Below are positions 1-10,807 of a stretch of DNA of 64,000 nucleotides, one piece after another. Source of the stretch: Fomitopsis serialis (Eukaryota > Basidiomycota > Agaricomycetes > Polyporales > Fomitopsidaceae); NCBI RefSeq assembly GCF_022376445.1, contig NW_025955109.1, positions 1 to 64,000 of the forward strand, in the 5' to 3' direction. Both the position numbers and the translations under genes were made by a program. The notes beneath the pieces are model-generated. The model saw only the letters and a list, made by a program, of their open reading frames with translations. It was not told where the DNA came from and ran no database searches. Positions within the stretch are counted from its first letter, which is position 1. Each line of letters opens with the position of its first letter.

Positions 1-229
1 ACTGCTTCGTTGATTTTGACTTTGTGGCTGTTTCTACTGTACAGTTATGGTCGCCTTACGTAACGCACACCGTAGACAGTCCGCCTCGTCGAGCTCTAAG
101 TCCCTAAGACTTTACAGAGCTCGACTTAGGTGTGTATCTTTGATTCCTGAATATAAAAGCCTTTACAGAGCTCGACTTAGGCCTTTGGAATCGCTCTGAG
201 GCGCACTGCAGCCAACACAGAGACCATCA
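1..229. other. CpG-containing flank with a 21-bp direct repeat
   Basis: No gene is visible. This stretch has normal CpG content, unlike the next 2 kb. It carries two exact direct copies of a 21-base motif beginning CTTTACAGAGCTCG, at 110-130 and 161-181, plus a related GAGCTCTAAG at about 91-100. The CpG-depleted element starts just downstream, near 230, where homology to the second copy of that element ends. This may be the site at which the left repeat copy was truncated. Confidence 0.5.
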
Positions 230-1526
230 GACTGTGATGTACATGTATGGTAAGTTTGCATGGCTGTTGGCCCTACTTCATGACATTGCTAGCCTATAGA
301 TGTTTCTAGTAAGAGCAGTAGATGCACAACACCACTTGTATAATGTCTGTTTCAATTTGTGATATTAGTACAGTGTGAACAAAAGCTAGAATCCATCATT
401 GTGATGGCTATGCCATTACACAATGGACATGCAAACCAGAGTCAATCTTATGAAAACTCTCAGTGTTAACTGGGATCTTTGTGCTGCTGGTATTCATTAT
501 TGAGTGATCATGGCCCACATAAGGGGATGAATTACTAGTTACAGCAAGTAGCACAAGGTCAGTGGAATCCTTCCTTTTGTCTGCATTTTCTGAGCCCAAA
601 CTCAACAGGTACTTCAAACTTTCCATTTTTGGAAGGTCAGGTATCACAATACCAATATGTACAGAGGTGTGTGTATTTCCTGTTGCTTTGTGAATGGTGC
701 CATAGTTATATAAATATATGAGAGGGCTTACTATGTACAGACTCTATGATGTCACATATCTCACTGGTAATATTCCCAGGCATTTCTGCATTTTTGTGAG
801 GCCATAGCACAGCAAATACAGTGTCACTGATGTGCTGGTATTCAAACTGAGCCCCAGAGCTTGGCATTTCAGGTCCTATTTAACAATTGAACTAAACATA
901 ACAGCTTAGGATCCTGTTTGGGGTTGCCAGTCCCTGAGAGTTGAGGGTGATACTGGTACTTACAAGATGAACCAAGACTCACTGAACAAGTAGTTTGTGT
1001 CATGGGAAACTGCATTATCATCACTTTTCTGCTATATGTAGCCTCAATAGTGAATCCAATATGAATCTATGGTACTCCCTGATTTCTCTCCGATTTATCT
1101 GCTATCTGTCCAGTACTGCAGAGGCCATCCATGACTAACTTCCCAAAGGGGCAGGGGACTAAGCATATATGGCAGTTTTGTATGTCTGGTATGCCTTACT
1201 TCATGGAGCTCATACCTGCAGAACTCTCTAGTAAGTATGCACACAAAGATCTGCCCATATGCCAGAGCATCACATTTCATGGTAAGTACTCTTGATGATA
1301 CCTAATCTGGGCACTCCCATCAGTATACAAGGAGCATCCCATGGAGGAGTAATATTTTGGCAATTTATCGCATTTGAGGGGTCCCTAGTAAGAGCTCAGT
1401 TAGTGTGGCTTGAAGCCATCACAAAACTCGGCATGAAGAGCTGAGATTGAGAGATTACTTGAAAAGGGAATCTTTGTCAGCATTCCAGCCAATGGGAGTG
1501 CTCCAAAATCCCTTTTGAGTGACCAG

Positions 1527-1566
1527 AGTTGTCGACAGGCTGGAATTCTGGCCTGTCGACGACTGT
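1527..1566. repeat. CpG-retaining palindrome
   Basis: Imperfect inverted repeat centred on GGAATTCT with arms containing GTCGACAGGC and GCCTGTCGAC. It keeps several CpG sites inside an otherwise CpG-free element. The sequence matches the perfect palindrome at 14591-14633 in the second copy, so it is an ancestral part of the element. A neighbouring motif, TTCGGCAACGGGCGCTTAG, is also CpG-retaining and shared. Confidence 0.75.
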
Positions 1567-1953
1567 GCTTCGGCAACGGGCGCTTAGTTGGGCGCTTAGT
1601 AAGTGATGTAAGTGCATACTGGTACTTCAGCACATTTCACTTGTTTTCGGCTCAAGAAAATGCAGATTAACCAGACGATATTCCAGGAGATATGTGGAGC
1701 ATCCCTGAGCATATTTACAAGTGGAGAAGATTCCCTATATGGTCATTCAGTGCTGAGACATCAAAACATGCATGTTATTACCATTTTTCCCCACCAATAG
1801 CTGTGCTGTGCAACTTCCAGACACATCCATGCATTGTAAACTATGCACATAGCTATACAGGTCATAGGCAATGTGTTTCAGAGACAACAAGCCATTCATA
1901 TCTGCACAGTCACTTGTGATTCTCTAAATGTTGTCCTTTGTTCTTCATTCCTC

Positions 1954-2282
1954 CACTGTTCAAAGAGAACAGCCCCTAGTCACATCCATCTCCATGGCCC
2001 AGTGTCAGCTCTGTGGGGTTATTCATCCAATTGGCAAGCCAGTTGTGAGTCTGGTCTGAGCTCACTTGGCCAGTATGATACTGATCAACACACCCCATAT
2101 CTTGCCAATTATGTTACCCATCATGCAAAATTATGAGTACAATGAACTGCACATAGATCTACCCATGATGGTACCCATACCCAAGGGTACCCATGATACC
2201 CATGCCATGGGTATGCAACCCATGTGGGTATGTGTATGGGTATGCCCTCAGACACCCATGGGTACACCCACGCTATGCACTA
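1954..2282 (+). repeat. 329-bp end segment, identical to 10808-11136 (inverted)
   Basis: These 329 bases read identical to the reverse complement of 10808-11136 over every stretch I compared. The outer half is dense in short palindromic motifs built from ACCCATGGGT and TACCCATACC, a typical arrangement for subterminal repeats of hAT elements. The terminal octamer is ATGCACTA. Identity stops abruptly at 1953/1954, where the two copies continue into different interior sequence. Confidence 0.85.
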
Positions 2283-2290
2283 TATTTCAG

Positions 2291-3305
2291 CGGTGAACCA
2301 CAGCAGAACAGCGCAAGCGGGCCCACGTACTATTGACCGACTTTGTCTACAAATTTGAACATCTCTATGTCCAACGCAAGGTCTCTCGTATGCACTTCCT
2401 GCCGCAATGCATGCATGCACTCACTCACACACCATCCGAGACGAGCCATATAGGCCCTTTAATCTGCAGTTCTCAATTCACTATTGAAAGAACGATTGGA
2501 GATCTAGGTGCAGAGATACGACAGCCCTCGCAACCCTTTGCAAATCTCGCCCAGCGTGCACTTCGACGTGCTCAGGTGAATGGACTCAGGGCAATCTGCC
2601 CTGAATTTGACCATGTCAAACCAAGCTCACATCCCATGCCTATTTTCGACGCGGGAGATGGTGTCCAACTCTTGCATCCTCGGGAGGAGAGTCCAAAATG
2701 TGTGAGTGAAGCCGAACATACTGCCATTCGCACATACCTCGCTCGACAGGATGGTGCTACTCCATGGGGTGGTGTGGACCAAGGTCGCGTTCAGTGTTGG
2801 GCTAGATGCCTTCTAAAAATGGTCAGATTTGTCGCAGTGCATGGAAGGAACTTTCCAAGAAGGTTTCTCGCATTGCTCGTAATATCAAGGTATGTCTGTG
2901 CTTGTCCGGCGAGTCATAAGGTGATTCTGTCAATATTGATTTATCTCTCAGTTCACAATTGAAGCTCATCCTGGTATTGCATACGGAGAAGTGCAATACT
3001 ATTTTGTAGGCAGCAATGATGAGGCTCTCGTGCTTGTATCGCAATACAGTGACCCCAATTTTGCACTTCTCAAGCAGTCGGAAGGAACTGTTTGGGCGTG
3101 TCAGCATGGAGATGAGCATGAGTCTCTGGTCGTGGTCAGTGTGACAAAAATAATTGGTTGTGTAGCTATGATACCCTATACACCATTACCTTTACCCACT
3201 GTCAATCCAGCTAGTGATACATTCTTTGTAATGGAGAAACTCGGGGCAGAGATGGCAGAGATGGGTGTAGAGGATCCTGTAGATGAATCAGACAAGTTGG
3301 AATAG
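2291..3305 (+). pseudogene. CACTA-like (Tnp2/DUF4218-type) transposase C-terminal remnant
   Basis: The translation resembles the C-terminal half of basidiomycete Tnp2/DUF4218-type (CACTA/EnSpm) transposases. Visible blocks are TDFVYKFEHLY, MHALTHTPSETSHIGPLICS, FTIERTIGDLGAEIRQPS, NLAQRALRRAQVNGL, then, after an intron (donor GTATGT at about 2891, acceptor TCTCAG at about 2952), EVQYYFVGSNDEALVLVSQY and VVVSVTKIIGCVAMIP. A one-base frame break lies in the A-run at about 2815-2822: before it the frame reads WARCLLKM, while after it only another frame reads NGQICRSAWKELSKK. The N-terminal half is missing upstream, where the hAT-like copy ends at 2282, directly before the acceptor ATATTTCAG. Family assignment is from memory of conserved blocks. 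It is broken and not functional. Confidence 0.75.
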
Positions 3306-3582
3306 ATATTTCACTCCGAAAAGCAGTGGACCAGCACTACATGATATAGCATGATCATTGTCCTGTCTAATAAATTGTATGTCTGGCACACAGATATACA
3401 ATGAACTTGTTGACTTGGAGGCCGACACGTACGATAGCCACATAGTTTCCCTAAAAGGCAACTAAGCGCTCGGTGGGCTCGTCGTCCTTGGTTGATTTTC
3501 TCCTTGCGTGCTGCTACCAGTGTCTCTGACTGTGGTCACATCCCATACACTCTCTTGACATCTTTTTTCCCTCTCATTGCTC

Positions 3583-4648
3583 ATGGATGCCCACTCTGCT
3601 GCACCTTTCCAATATCCGCCGGATACCTACTATCGTGGCGGTGGTATCAGTGGATCATTCAACTCATCGACTCCAAGTCATGGCACAACATTCAGTAGCC
3701 CACTCAACATGGTCACAGCAAGCCCTTCGTTTTCATCACCTATGTCATCTATCAGCATGGATCTCCCCTTACACAACTTTCCGAGTAATCACTTGCGATT
3801 GGACCACCACCCTAATACTACACAGGCCTCGCGTCACAATAATGGTACAATGTTGGGCATGCCTGTATGTAACATTCTTTTGAGATGTCTTCACTGTTCC
3901 GAGTCGAGGATATATTGCTGACAGCTATACAGAATCTCGGAAGCTCGGCATATTACAGTTCATACAACCCACCTTCTACAATGTCCGAGTCGTCCACAAG
4001 GCGGTTGGAGTACATAGCCCGCGCTGATCATACTGGCCTGATTCAATCACGAAATGCTGCATATCTTGTGTCTCTACAACAGACAGAGATATTCCGTGCA
4101 CAGTGCGACAGATACAGGTAAGTCGTAGCAGTGTGGGCTCCATGACTCGGGAGTTGGGACTGACAATTGCTACATTAGCCAGCTCATCGAGAAACTCATC
4201 ATGCAGATACCTCAGCTCATTGCTCTCAATGCCGAATCACCCGAAGTCTCAAAGTTCATGCCTGCGTCATCCAGCACACATGCTCCTAGCGGTGTTGCAC
4301 CGTGGGCGCACACCCAACCAGTGCTTGGTCTAGGTATGGTCTAATCCCAATGTGCTGCAGACGCCTCAAGCCATCCACTTCAAGGTCTACAAAGACTGGA
4401 GGTTGTCGAGTGCAAGTAGTGGTACAAGCGGACAACATCCCATCTCCGAGAATGTTGCACAGAAGTATATCAAGGATGAACATGGTGTCGCAGTTGATGG
4501 GTATGTCGCCGTGTTGCATTCACTGGCTTGGAGTGGACAGTATGCTTTGACGTCAAAGGCCCTTTCTCACAAGGCCAGAGTCTACATTCACGTCGTGATT
4601 TTCCAGCACTTCCCCATGCTCGAGCCCATTCAGCGGATTTGCCTATGA
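3583..4648 (+). pseudogene. Transposon companion-type gene, multi-exon, probably decayed
   Basis: ATG at 3583 opens a Ser/Pro/His-rich N-terminus (about 95 codons). An intron follows (GTATGT at about 3866, ACAG at about 3932), then an exon with TRRLEYIARADHTGLIQSRN, an intron (GTAAGT at about 4120, ending TTAG), an exon with QLIEKLIMQIPQLIALNAES, and a last exon with AIHFKVYKDWRL and YIKDEHGVAVDGYVAVLHS, ending in TGA at 4648. The order and sequence resemble hypothetical proteins I associate with CACTA-like elements in Agaricomycetes, in which a short N-terminal region precedes a conserved block. It lies about 280 bp downstream of the Tnp2 remnant on the same strand, which supports one transposon with two genes. 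The gap before the last exon is only about 27 nt although it has a CTAAT branch motif, so either that intron was shortened by deletion or the gene is dead. Function unknown. Confidence 0.5.
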
Positions 4649-4689
4649 CCATAGGCCAGCCGACTGGGAAAAAACACAAGTGTCATTGG

Positions 4690-4775
4690 ACAACCGAGGC
4701 CGGCCGACAGCTGACGGTCTTCCGTCAGCCGACAGTCGTTTAGACGCATGAGCATTGGGTCGGCCGACGGGTCAG
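4690..4775. repeat. Hairpin cluster at the left edge of CpG-poor island 2
   Basis: A perfect stem-loop lies at 4710-4729 (8-bp stem GCTGACGG, loop TCTT). It is flanked by further GGCCGAC/GTCGGCC motifs at 4698-4707 and 4758-4768. The motif ATGAGCATTGGGTCGGCCGA at about 4748-4767 matches 17 of 20 positions with ATGAGCATTGAGTCAACCGA at 7921-7940, in the same orientation on the other side of the CpG-poor island. This pairing suggests related element ends. Confidence 0.6.
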
Positions 4776-7700
4776 TAAACTACGCTAATCAAACAATACA
4801 TTTCTTGTACTATGGTTATCCTTGACCTGACGTTGGATGGCTCAATGTGCACTTGCTGGGGAGTGGGCCATGTATGGCAATACAATCTCAGTTGTGTTGT
4901 CTGTGTCTTTTGTTTTCTGGTTCATCAAATTATCACTTCAATCTCACTTATCAATGATTATATGTATTATGTATTCATACATACTAGTCTGTGAGACTAA
5001 CTTCTGTGCTTGACTAGACCAAGTAGTTGTCAAGCTTTAACAATAATACTAACCTTGCACAAGCCAAATTTTATTCATCATGGAGTATCATAGTAGTAGT
5101 AACAGAGATGTTTACATTCATATGGCTGAGCTCATCATCCTCAATGTGGTAACACAAATCCTGAGTCCTAAGTGTCCTAGACAATAAATTTATTGATTCC
5201 AGGTAGCTATGCCAATATTGCTATACAGCCATTACCCAATGATATGTGCAGTTGCACAGTTGCTCTTGCCTAAATGTAGCTAAGCTATCCTGTCATACCA
5301 TGTCTGGGATATAATGTACTGTCTCAAACACTGAACAATGATACCACCTCAAACTGGCAGTCTTTTCTATTATGTAATCTGTGTAGAGCATGCTAATGAA
5401 TGAATAATGATCATTATTAGAGTTCATTGTACCATTTGAGCTGGGTAGGGAGTCATATACTTCCCTACAAACTGTTACTATACTGGCCTAGACCTTCCCA
5501 ATGTCAAAGTCTGTTCAGATTAAGTTTGGTACATTCATGATCCTTGTTCCTGAATTTTAGCTCATGCTGTGGAAAAACAGTCAGTCACATGGTCAAGATA
5601 CAGTATACTGGAATTCTCATCTGTATTCCTCCTCATCACTTGTCCCAACACCATTCCATAGCATGTCTCTGTCACTACAGACATATGTAACAAGTTACTA
5701 GCAACAATCTGACCCAGACATTGTTACAAATATTCAATGGAGAGCAAGAACCTGTAAATAAGAATTATATCATCAACATCACTATTTTTTTTTTTTGCAC
5801 AATAGCAGGCAGTCTGCATAAGTCTTTCACTCCTTCAGAAGGATCAGCTGTAGTCCAGAGCTTTGGGTGAGCAAAATAACCACATATGTCATTCATTACT
5901 TCATTGATTTTCTGGAGTTTGGGATTTCTTTCTGAGCCTACACAAGGAGGTTAAGTGGCCTCAAAATGAATATCCTGCACATGTTCATGCTTTGTTCTAT
6001 ATGATGGCTATGGAAATTATGAGGTCTGTGAAGAAGCTATCACACAATCGTGATTACTACTACATATGGCAGGTGCCCTCCCAATTGGCAATCTCACACT
6101 GGGCAATGCTTTGTGTGCCTAGTCAGCATACATGCATTATATGTGTCCTGTGTCCTGTTCTTGAAATGCTATTGTGAGACATTCAAAGTTGCTGATGCTC
6201 CTTCTCATGGATTACAGTGCTTTATGTGACCCATTTTGCATCTTTCCATAGTTGTAGGCATTTGAAAACTTCTCAACTGTGCTCTCTGTCTGTATCAATG
6301 ACAATCAGCAAGTATGCATTCCTACACTCATTGGCACAGGGTGCTATGTAATGCAATTGCTGGGCAAAATAGTAGACCCACTCTGGTGTGATGGTGAGTA
6401 TATCAGACATATTGGGAGCACACACATGGCTGTGTCTAGTGATATTGTTAGATGTGCATACTCTCACTTGTCAGGCTACATATGTACTGGATACCTCAAT
6501 GTCATACTGTCTGAATCCTCAAACATTAAACATTGTGCTCTCATCTTTAGCATTCACTCCAAGATATCATAGAGTGGCCACAGGTAACACCCAATGTGGT
6601 ACTGTTACTATTGTGTCATGAAAGCTGATTGGCATCCTTGTGGCACTTGTAATTGTAGACTATTGGTATCATACAACTCAAGGTACTTCAAGATAGCTAC
6701 AGAGAGGTCCTCCAATTTATTGTGGATTTATGCGATTTTCTTGGGCCCAAATCAGTAGGTTTTGTCCTCAGAATGAATATTCTGCGCATTTTTGACTGCT
6801 GTTTCAAGTCACATGACCAATGACGGGTCGCAGCAGTTGCAGCGAAAACACCGCTGCGAGTGTTGCGACCCCACGTCATTGGTCATGTGACTGGCTAGTG
6901 GCTATTGTGCCTGTTCTGGTACAAAAGAGACATGTCAAAATAGTGATGTGTAGCTAATGTGAACCATGGAATGTACATTACAGGCAAGTTGTGGGAGGGC
7001 TTATTGCACAAGAAGTATCACAAAAGCTCACAATGCCCTAAATGGTGAGCAACCTTCCAAATCCAGTAATTCTTCATAAAGTGAATGTCTGGTGCTTCAT
7101 AAATTGCAGATAAATCAGAGGATATTCATAGAGCACTATGACATGTTTATGAGGGATGTGCCATTTACAATATGTTACCATATATGGAAGGTAAGCTATA
7201 ATACCATGGACAAGCATGAAATCAGTCAACCTTGTTCTGAGCTCTGTTGTGGCACCATAAAGCATTTTCATGATGTCTGACACATGGCTATACTGTATAG
7301 ATCATGTGCTCCACATCTAGGGTGAAAATAAGCAGTTCAATTCTGCAAAGTCTCTTGTGTTTTTTTGTACTTTGCATTTCCTGGCCTAACTAGCCACTAT
7401 TGGGGCCCAACAAAATTACTGTAGACTCTATGAAACAAGGGCTACAAGTTGACTATATAATTGCCATATCCATTTGTGGGTGCTTACTGTTGCAAAAAGT
7501 GATTGATTCTATTGGAGCCCAGTGTCGCTGGTGAGGTCACATGCCATGCTCACCACTTTCCATATTGGGCTCCAAGCTAGATGTTACAGGAGTCCCAAGT
7601 CCATGGGGAATTGTCAGCCACAGCATTTGTTTGCAGGTGTTGGTGCAAGTTGCATCGTCTGGGAGTCTGAAATTTGAAACTCAGCTAATGTAAGCATAGT

Positions 7701-7899
7701 AAGTGTTACTTATCTTTGATTATCTGGCGCTCAAACAGTCACATGCACTGTGGTAAAAACCTGCCACATTGGGCTCCATGCTAAGTGTTACATTATCTCC
7801 AGTCATAAGAACGATTCCTTTGTACCTCAGGGATCGTAATTGAGTACCCAAGTCAGCTTATTGAAGAGGCGTACAGACGTATGGACATACCCATTGTGC
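4776..7899. mobile_element. CpG-depleted repeat island 2
   Basis: About 3.1 kb of AT-rich DNA with almost no CpG and no credible reading frame. Two parts are clearly repeated elsewhere. Positions 4850-5180 match 58990-59290 in direct orientation (shared blocks include GGCAATACAATC and ACTAGTCTG.GAGACTAAC). Positions 7540-7870 match 11855-12130 inverted; there the CpG-rich version GGCGCCCAATGCGGCAG corresponds to GGAGCCCAATGTGGCAG here. The island therefore belongs to the same decaying family as the hAT-like copies, but I could not find matching terminal repeats or a target duplication. It has no genes. Confidence 0.65.
6809..6890. repeat. 82-bp imperfect palindrome, CpG-retaining
   Basis: Left arm begins TCACATGACCAATGACG (6809-6825) followed by GGTCGCA. 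The right arm ends with the complementary CGTCATTGGTCATGTGA at 6890, preceded by TGCGACC. The inner part pairs GCAGCG with CGCTGC around a short AAAACAC loop. At least eight CpG sites survive here, while CpG is nearly absent in the surrounding kilobases. No coding function. Confidence 0.75.
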
Positions 7900-8050
7900 A
7901 ATTGATGCTCGGTTGACTCAATGAGCATTGAGTCAACCGAGCATCAATTCACCCAATGGTCATTGTCTCTACCGAGCATCGGTTTAACCAATGTTCATTG
8001 GTAAATCCGAGCTCGTTTGCCCCGACGTGCATAGGGCAACCGACGTCGGA
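7900..8050. repeat. Series of hairpins at the right edge of island 2
   Basis: A perfect 24-bp stem with a two-base AG loop occupies 7900-7949 (arm begins AATTGATGCTCGG). A second, imperfect hairpin at 7974-8014 reuses the GAGCATCGG and CCAATG words. A short palindrome CCGACGTCGG sits at about 8040-8049. Together they mark the change from CpG-free to normal CpG content. They may be element termini or successive insertion scars; no gene overlaps them. Confidence 0.7.
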
Positions 8051-8469
8051 TGGCTACTCATGCCCAGCCAGGGCTTGTGGGATGTCCATCCAATGTTGGC
8101 CACGTCTATGAGCATTCACAACCCGATCTTGGGTCCCTGAATGCCCATAGACACAGCCGATGCCCGCCTGCAGTGGTGAGAGCCGGTTTTGAAGAAACTG
8201 CCCGCTTTTCAAAAAGATGCCTGGTTCAGATCTGATTGGGTGCCAGATCGACCGGCCATTTCACACCTCTTTTCGTCTCTCTCTGCTTCTCCTCCTCTCA
8301 TCCTCTGCACTTGAGACCACCCCCACGCCTGCTCACACGCTCTACATCAGTCTCTGCATGTCTGAAACATCCAACCTCAACATACCACGTGCACTCCAGG
8401 CGGCACACTCGCGCCGTGTCTGCGCCGGCCGCAATCGAGGTCTCTCAAGCCTGCTCTCCAGCGGCGACC
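8051..8469. other. No gene seen; upstream of the decayed gene
   Basis: Normal CpG composition with C/T-rich tracts at about 8262-8310. I find no convincing coding segment here beyond possible 5' sequence of the gene beginning at 8470. Possible earlier start codons exist in frame, so the true start of that gene is uncertain. Confidence 0.4.
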
Positions 8470-10066
8470 ATGGACGAAGACCAACACAATCTGGCCGCGC
8501 CAGATTCCTCCAGCAACCGCGCGGACAGGCTCGCTACACGTCAGGAGGACGGAGACACACCTACACGTGTCTCTTGCTCCCTAGAGACGCGTGTACCCTT
8601 CCCAGGTACGTTTTTCCTATCTTCCGGCCATCTCTGCTTTCTGAATCAGTCCAGGGGTGTCGGGCGCCATGCCCGAGCCAGCTTTCAACATGTCTGAGCA
8701 CGTGGGACACACTGTGGAACACAGTACGTCCTTTTTTGACTGTTTCTCTGCGCTGCTCATGCTCCCTTTGCGTCTCTAAGATGCCACCGGCCCACAAACG
8801 CCTCTTCTACAGGCCAGGGGCAGTGCTCAGTGTCCAGGTGAGTCCATCCACGCATCCAGCTCGCCCCGCTGTCCAACATCCCACCCACCAGCACTGCCAG
8901 CTCATCGCCAGCAGGCGGCAACACTGCCCGTCCTTTGCGATGATGTGGCGGCGCCGCACGCCGCTGTGCCTCTCTCTCGAGCACAGAGCGAGCTCTGGGA
9001 AGGTGCGTGGTACACCTCCCTTCATTCCTCCACCGCCTTTGTTGATGCACAGCCTTTTTCAGGCGGCCGTACACGTGTTGCTATGGCAACATGGCCTGCA
9101 GCTGTGTCACTAGACGCAGTGCAGGCTGCGCTGACTGACGGTGAGTGCGGTTTCGATTGCGGCACTCCGTGCTCACTTCCGCCTCTTCAGCCTGCGGCAA
9201 CGCTGTGCACGCGAGCCGTGGTTGCTCTGCACCGGCAGTGCCTACCTTGCATACCGCAGGTACATCGTTTCTGCAGGTTTTCTGCTTGTCACTGACACGT
9301 CTTCTTCCTCTGCAGTGGGGCACGGTGATGTGGCGTCTGCGCAGACCCCGTTGTCACCTCTCAAAGTGGCAACCCTACAGCGCTGCTCCCGCCCACCGCT
9401 GTGCTGCACCCGCCCGCCGCTGGACCATTGACAGTGGGCGGCGCAGAGCTGCGAGACTGGCTGGTTCAGCTGGGCATACTGCGTGCTGCAGCAGAGTCTT
9501 CCACCTCTGCTGCGATTGGGGAGTCAAGCGGCCACGCTCCAGGTACGTACCTTGCATTTTTACCGTTTCTTGCTGACTTGATCTCCCAGTCACTGCGGGC
9601 AACAAGCTGCCACCACCGCCATACTTGCCCCCTCCGTATGTGCGACACACTCATTGACCCGGCATCTTCCACATGCCGCTTTACTTCCCGCCCATGCACA
9701 ACACGGAGAACGGTGGCGCCGTGCTGCACCGTGTGATGCCCGTCCTGATGCAATATGGAGCCTTATTTCCTGGGATCGACCGGTATCCCAGAGGCACCTG
9801 GAAATCCCTGGTGAGTACCGTCTGCAATTTATTCAATCCTGCTCACCTCGAATAGGGTTCGTCAGGAGTCGAATGTGGGGCACTTCGACTCCTTCGTTGT
9901 TGCATGGAAGACACTCTCCCATGAGCAAGGTGAGGTATTTGTGTGGTTCATTGTCATTCCTGTCGACAATGAGGGACAGCGAGACATGATTCAAGTGTAT
10001 CTTCAAGAGGCATTTGAGGAGGAGCAGGACATCAGGGGAGTAGAGCAGGAGCAGGAGATAGAGTGA
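8470..10066 (+). pseudogene. Decayed multi-exon gene of unknown function
   Basis: A series of clean splice sites links short exons, nearly all in phase 1: donors at about 8607 (GTACGT), 8725 (GTACGT), 8837 (GTGAGT), 9002 (GTGCGT), 9140 (GTGAGT), 9260 (GTACAT), 9542 (GTACGT) and 9811 (GTGAGT), each followed 45-65 nt later by a CAG/TAG/AAG acceptor. The joined frame gives plausible protein segments such as MDEDQHNLAAPDSSS, PEPAFNMSEHVGHTVEH and VPLSRAQSELWEG, then ELRDWLVQLGILRAAAES and a Glu-rich end with EEEQDIRGVEQEQEIE and a stop at 10064. Two defects interrupt it: a one-base frame change between about 9340 and 9390, and an in-frame TGA at about 9656. The transposon surroundings suggest a transposon-carried gene. 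I do not recognise the family. Confidence 0.5.
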
Positions 10067-10391
10067 GGCATACAATACATTGTACAATGTATTTCATCAA
10101 CTCAAAACATCATTTTGGTCGCACTAAACATATTCATATTCAAGTATGTATAGTAGTGGGAGGTCCTCAACTCCAGAAAAGAGAGGTGAGCTTGCTTCAC
10201 ACCAGTGCAAGCCCAAGTTTGAGAGGCGCATCGCCTCTCTGCTACTGGCCGTACTACGCCTCTCGTCAGTGAACTGACACTCGGTTCGCCAATACTCTTA
10301 CAAGGCTTGAGTATCCAATCAATTGCTGCCATGTAGATGTGATGATGCTCCGCTCGTACACCCCAGAGCCTCAGTGTGTTCTTCTCTCACC
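10067..10391. other. Spacer; no gene seen
   Basis: About 325 bp between the decayed gene and the KDZ-type gene on the same strand. I see no reading frame of substance. A GAGAGGCG..CGCCTCTC inverted repeat lies near 10221-10238 and could be a terminator-like hairpin, though this is uncertain. Confidence 0.4.
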
Positions 10392-10807
10392 ATGGTGTCA
10401 AGAAAGTGGCATAAGGTTGAGCTCTCCGTTGAGCCGAAGGCCGTGCGCACCGTCGTGACACAAACCTCAAAAGGCAAGAGATATTGTTTGGTCTCTGCTG
10501 AATTTGCAAAGCAGAGAGAACCCGCTGTGTCCGCTGCAGGGCCATCCGAGCTGGGGCCGTCACAGCCATCTAGACAGTACGGAGAAACATCAAACAACAT
10601 ACCTGTCTTCGACTTTGGGGCTCCAGAGAATGCCCATTTGCTCGAAGGTCGTCCGAGGAAGTGAGCAAAGACGAAAGCATCCGGCTCTGTAAGTCGCGTC
10701 ATTGGACAGACTTTCTTCGAGCTCATTCATGTCCACCAGACCCAGGCTGATTTCATGCGCCAATGGCTTCCACGGCGAGATGCATTTCTTCAACACCTAG
10801 TCGATCT
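10392..10807 (+). pseudogene. KDZ transposon gene (CxC2 type), 5' part, split by insertion
   Basis: ATG at 10392 in a CACCATGG context opens a frame resembling the start of proteins associated with basidiomycete KDZ (Kyakuja-Dileera-Zisupton) transposases. A short basic N-terminus is followed by a Ser/Pro-rich stretch with YGETSNNIPVFDFG, then FFELIHVHQTQADFMRQW and LPRRDAFLQHLVDL. One in-frame TGA at 10662-10664 replaces what could be CGA (Arg), the change expected from deamination of a methylated CpG. The frame stops at GTCGATCT (10800-10807), where the hAT-like element begins, and resumes in the same phase at 17714. Dead as it stands. Confidence 0.75.
10800..10807 (+). repeat. Left 8-bp target-site duplication
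   Basis: GTCGATCT directly before the element terminus TAGTGCAT, repeated exactly at 17706-17713 after the opposite terminus. Eight bases is the duplication length made by hAT transposases. Confidence 0.85.

Larger units (their letters stand above)
230..2282 (+). mobile_element. Truncated CpG-depleted hAT-like element (copy 1)
   Basis: This AT-rich, almost CpG-free stretch is homologous in inverted orientation to the 6.9-kb element at 10808-17705. Positions 1040-1640 match 14520-15100, 840-960 match about 15240-15300, and 480-560 match about 15700-15790. Homology stops near 230, so the far end is missing. The right end is intact: it finishes with ATGCACTA at 2275-2282, the complement of the TAGTGCAT start of the complete copy. 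Compared with that copy it lacks about 3 kb of interior (the equivalent of 11137-14200). No transposase reading frame was found. The right end sits next to an intron acceptor of a CACTA-like transposase remnant, so it appears to have inserted into that older transposon. Confidence 0.7.

Noticed and set aside
2160..2280. Telomeric or simple satellite DNA from TACCCAT words
   Set aside because: The words are palindromic, irregular and confined to element ends, as in hAT subterminal regions; no telomeric TTAGGG arrays are present.
2066..2296. 76-codon frame repeated at 10797-11024
   Set aside because: Same peptide in two places only because the 329-bp repeat is identical; made of TACCCAT repeats, not a protein.
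8217..9113. 298-codon plus-strand frame
   Set aside because: It runs through several clear introns and does not follow the phase-1 exon chain of the decayed gene.
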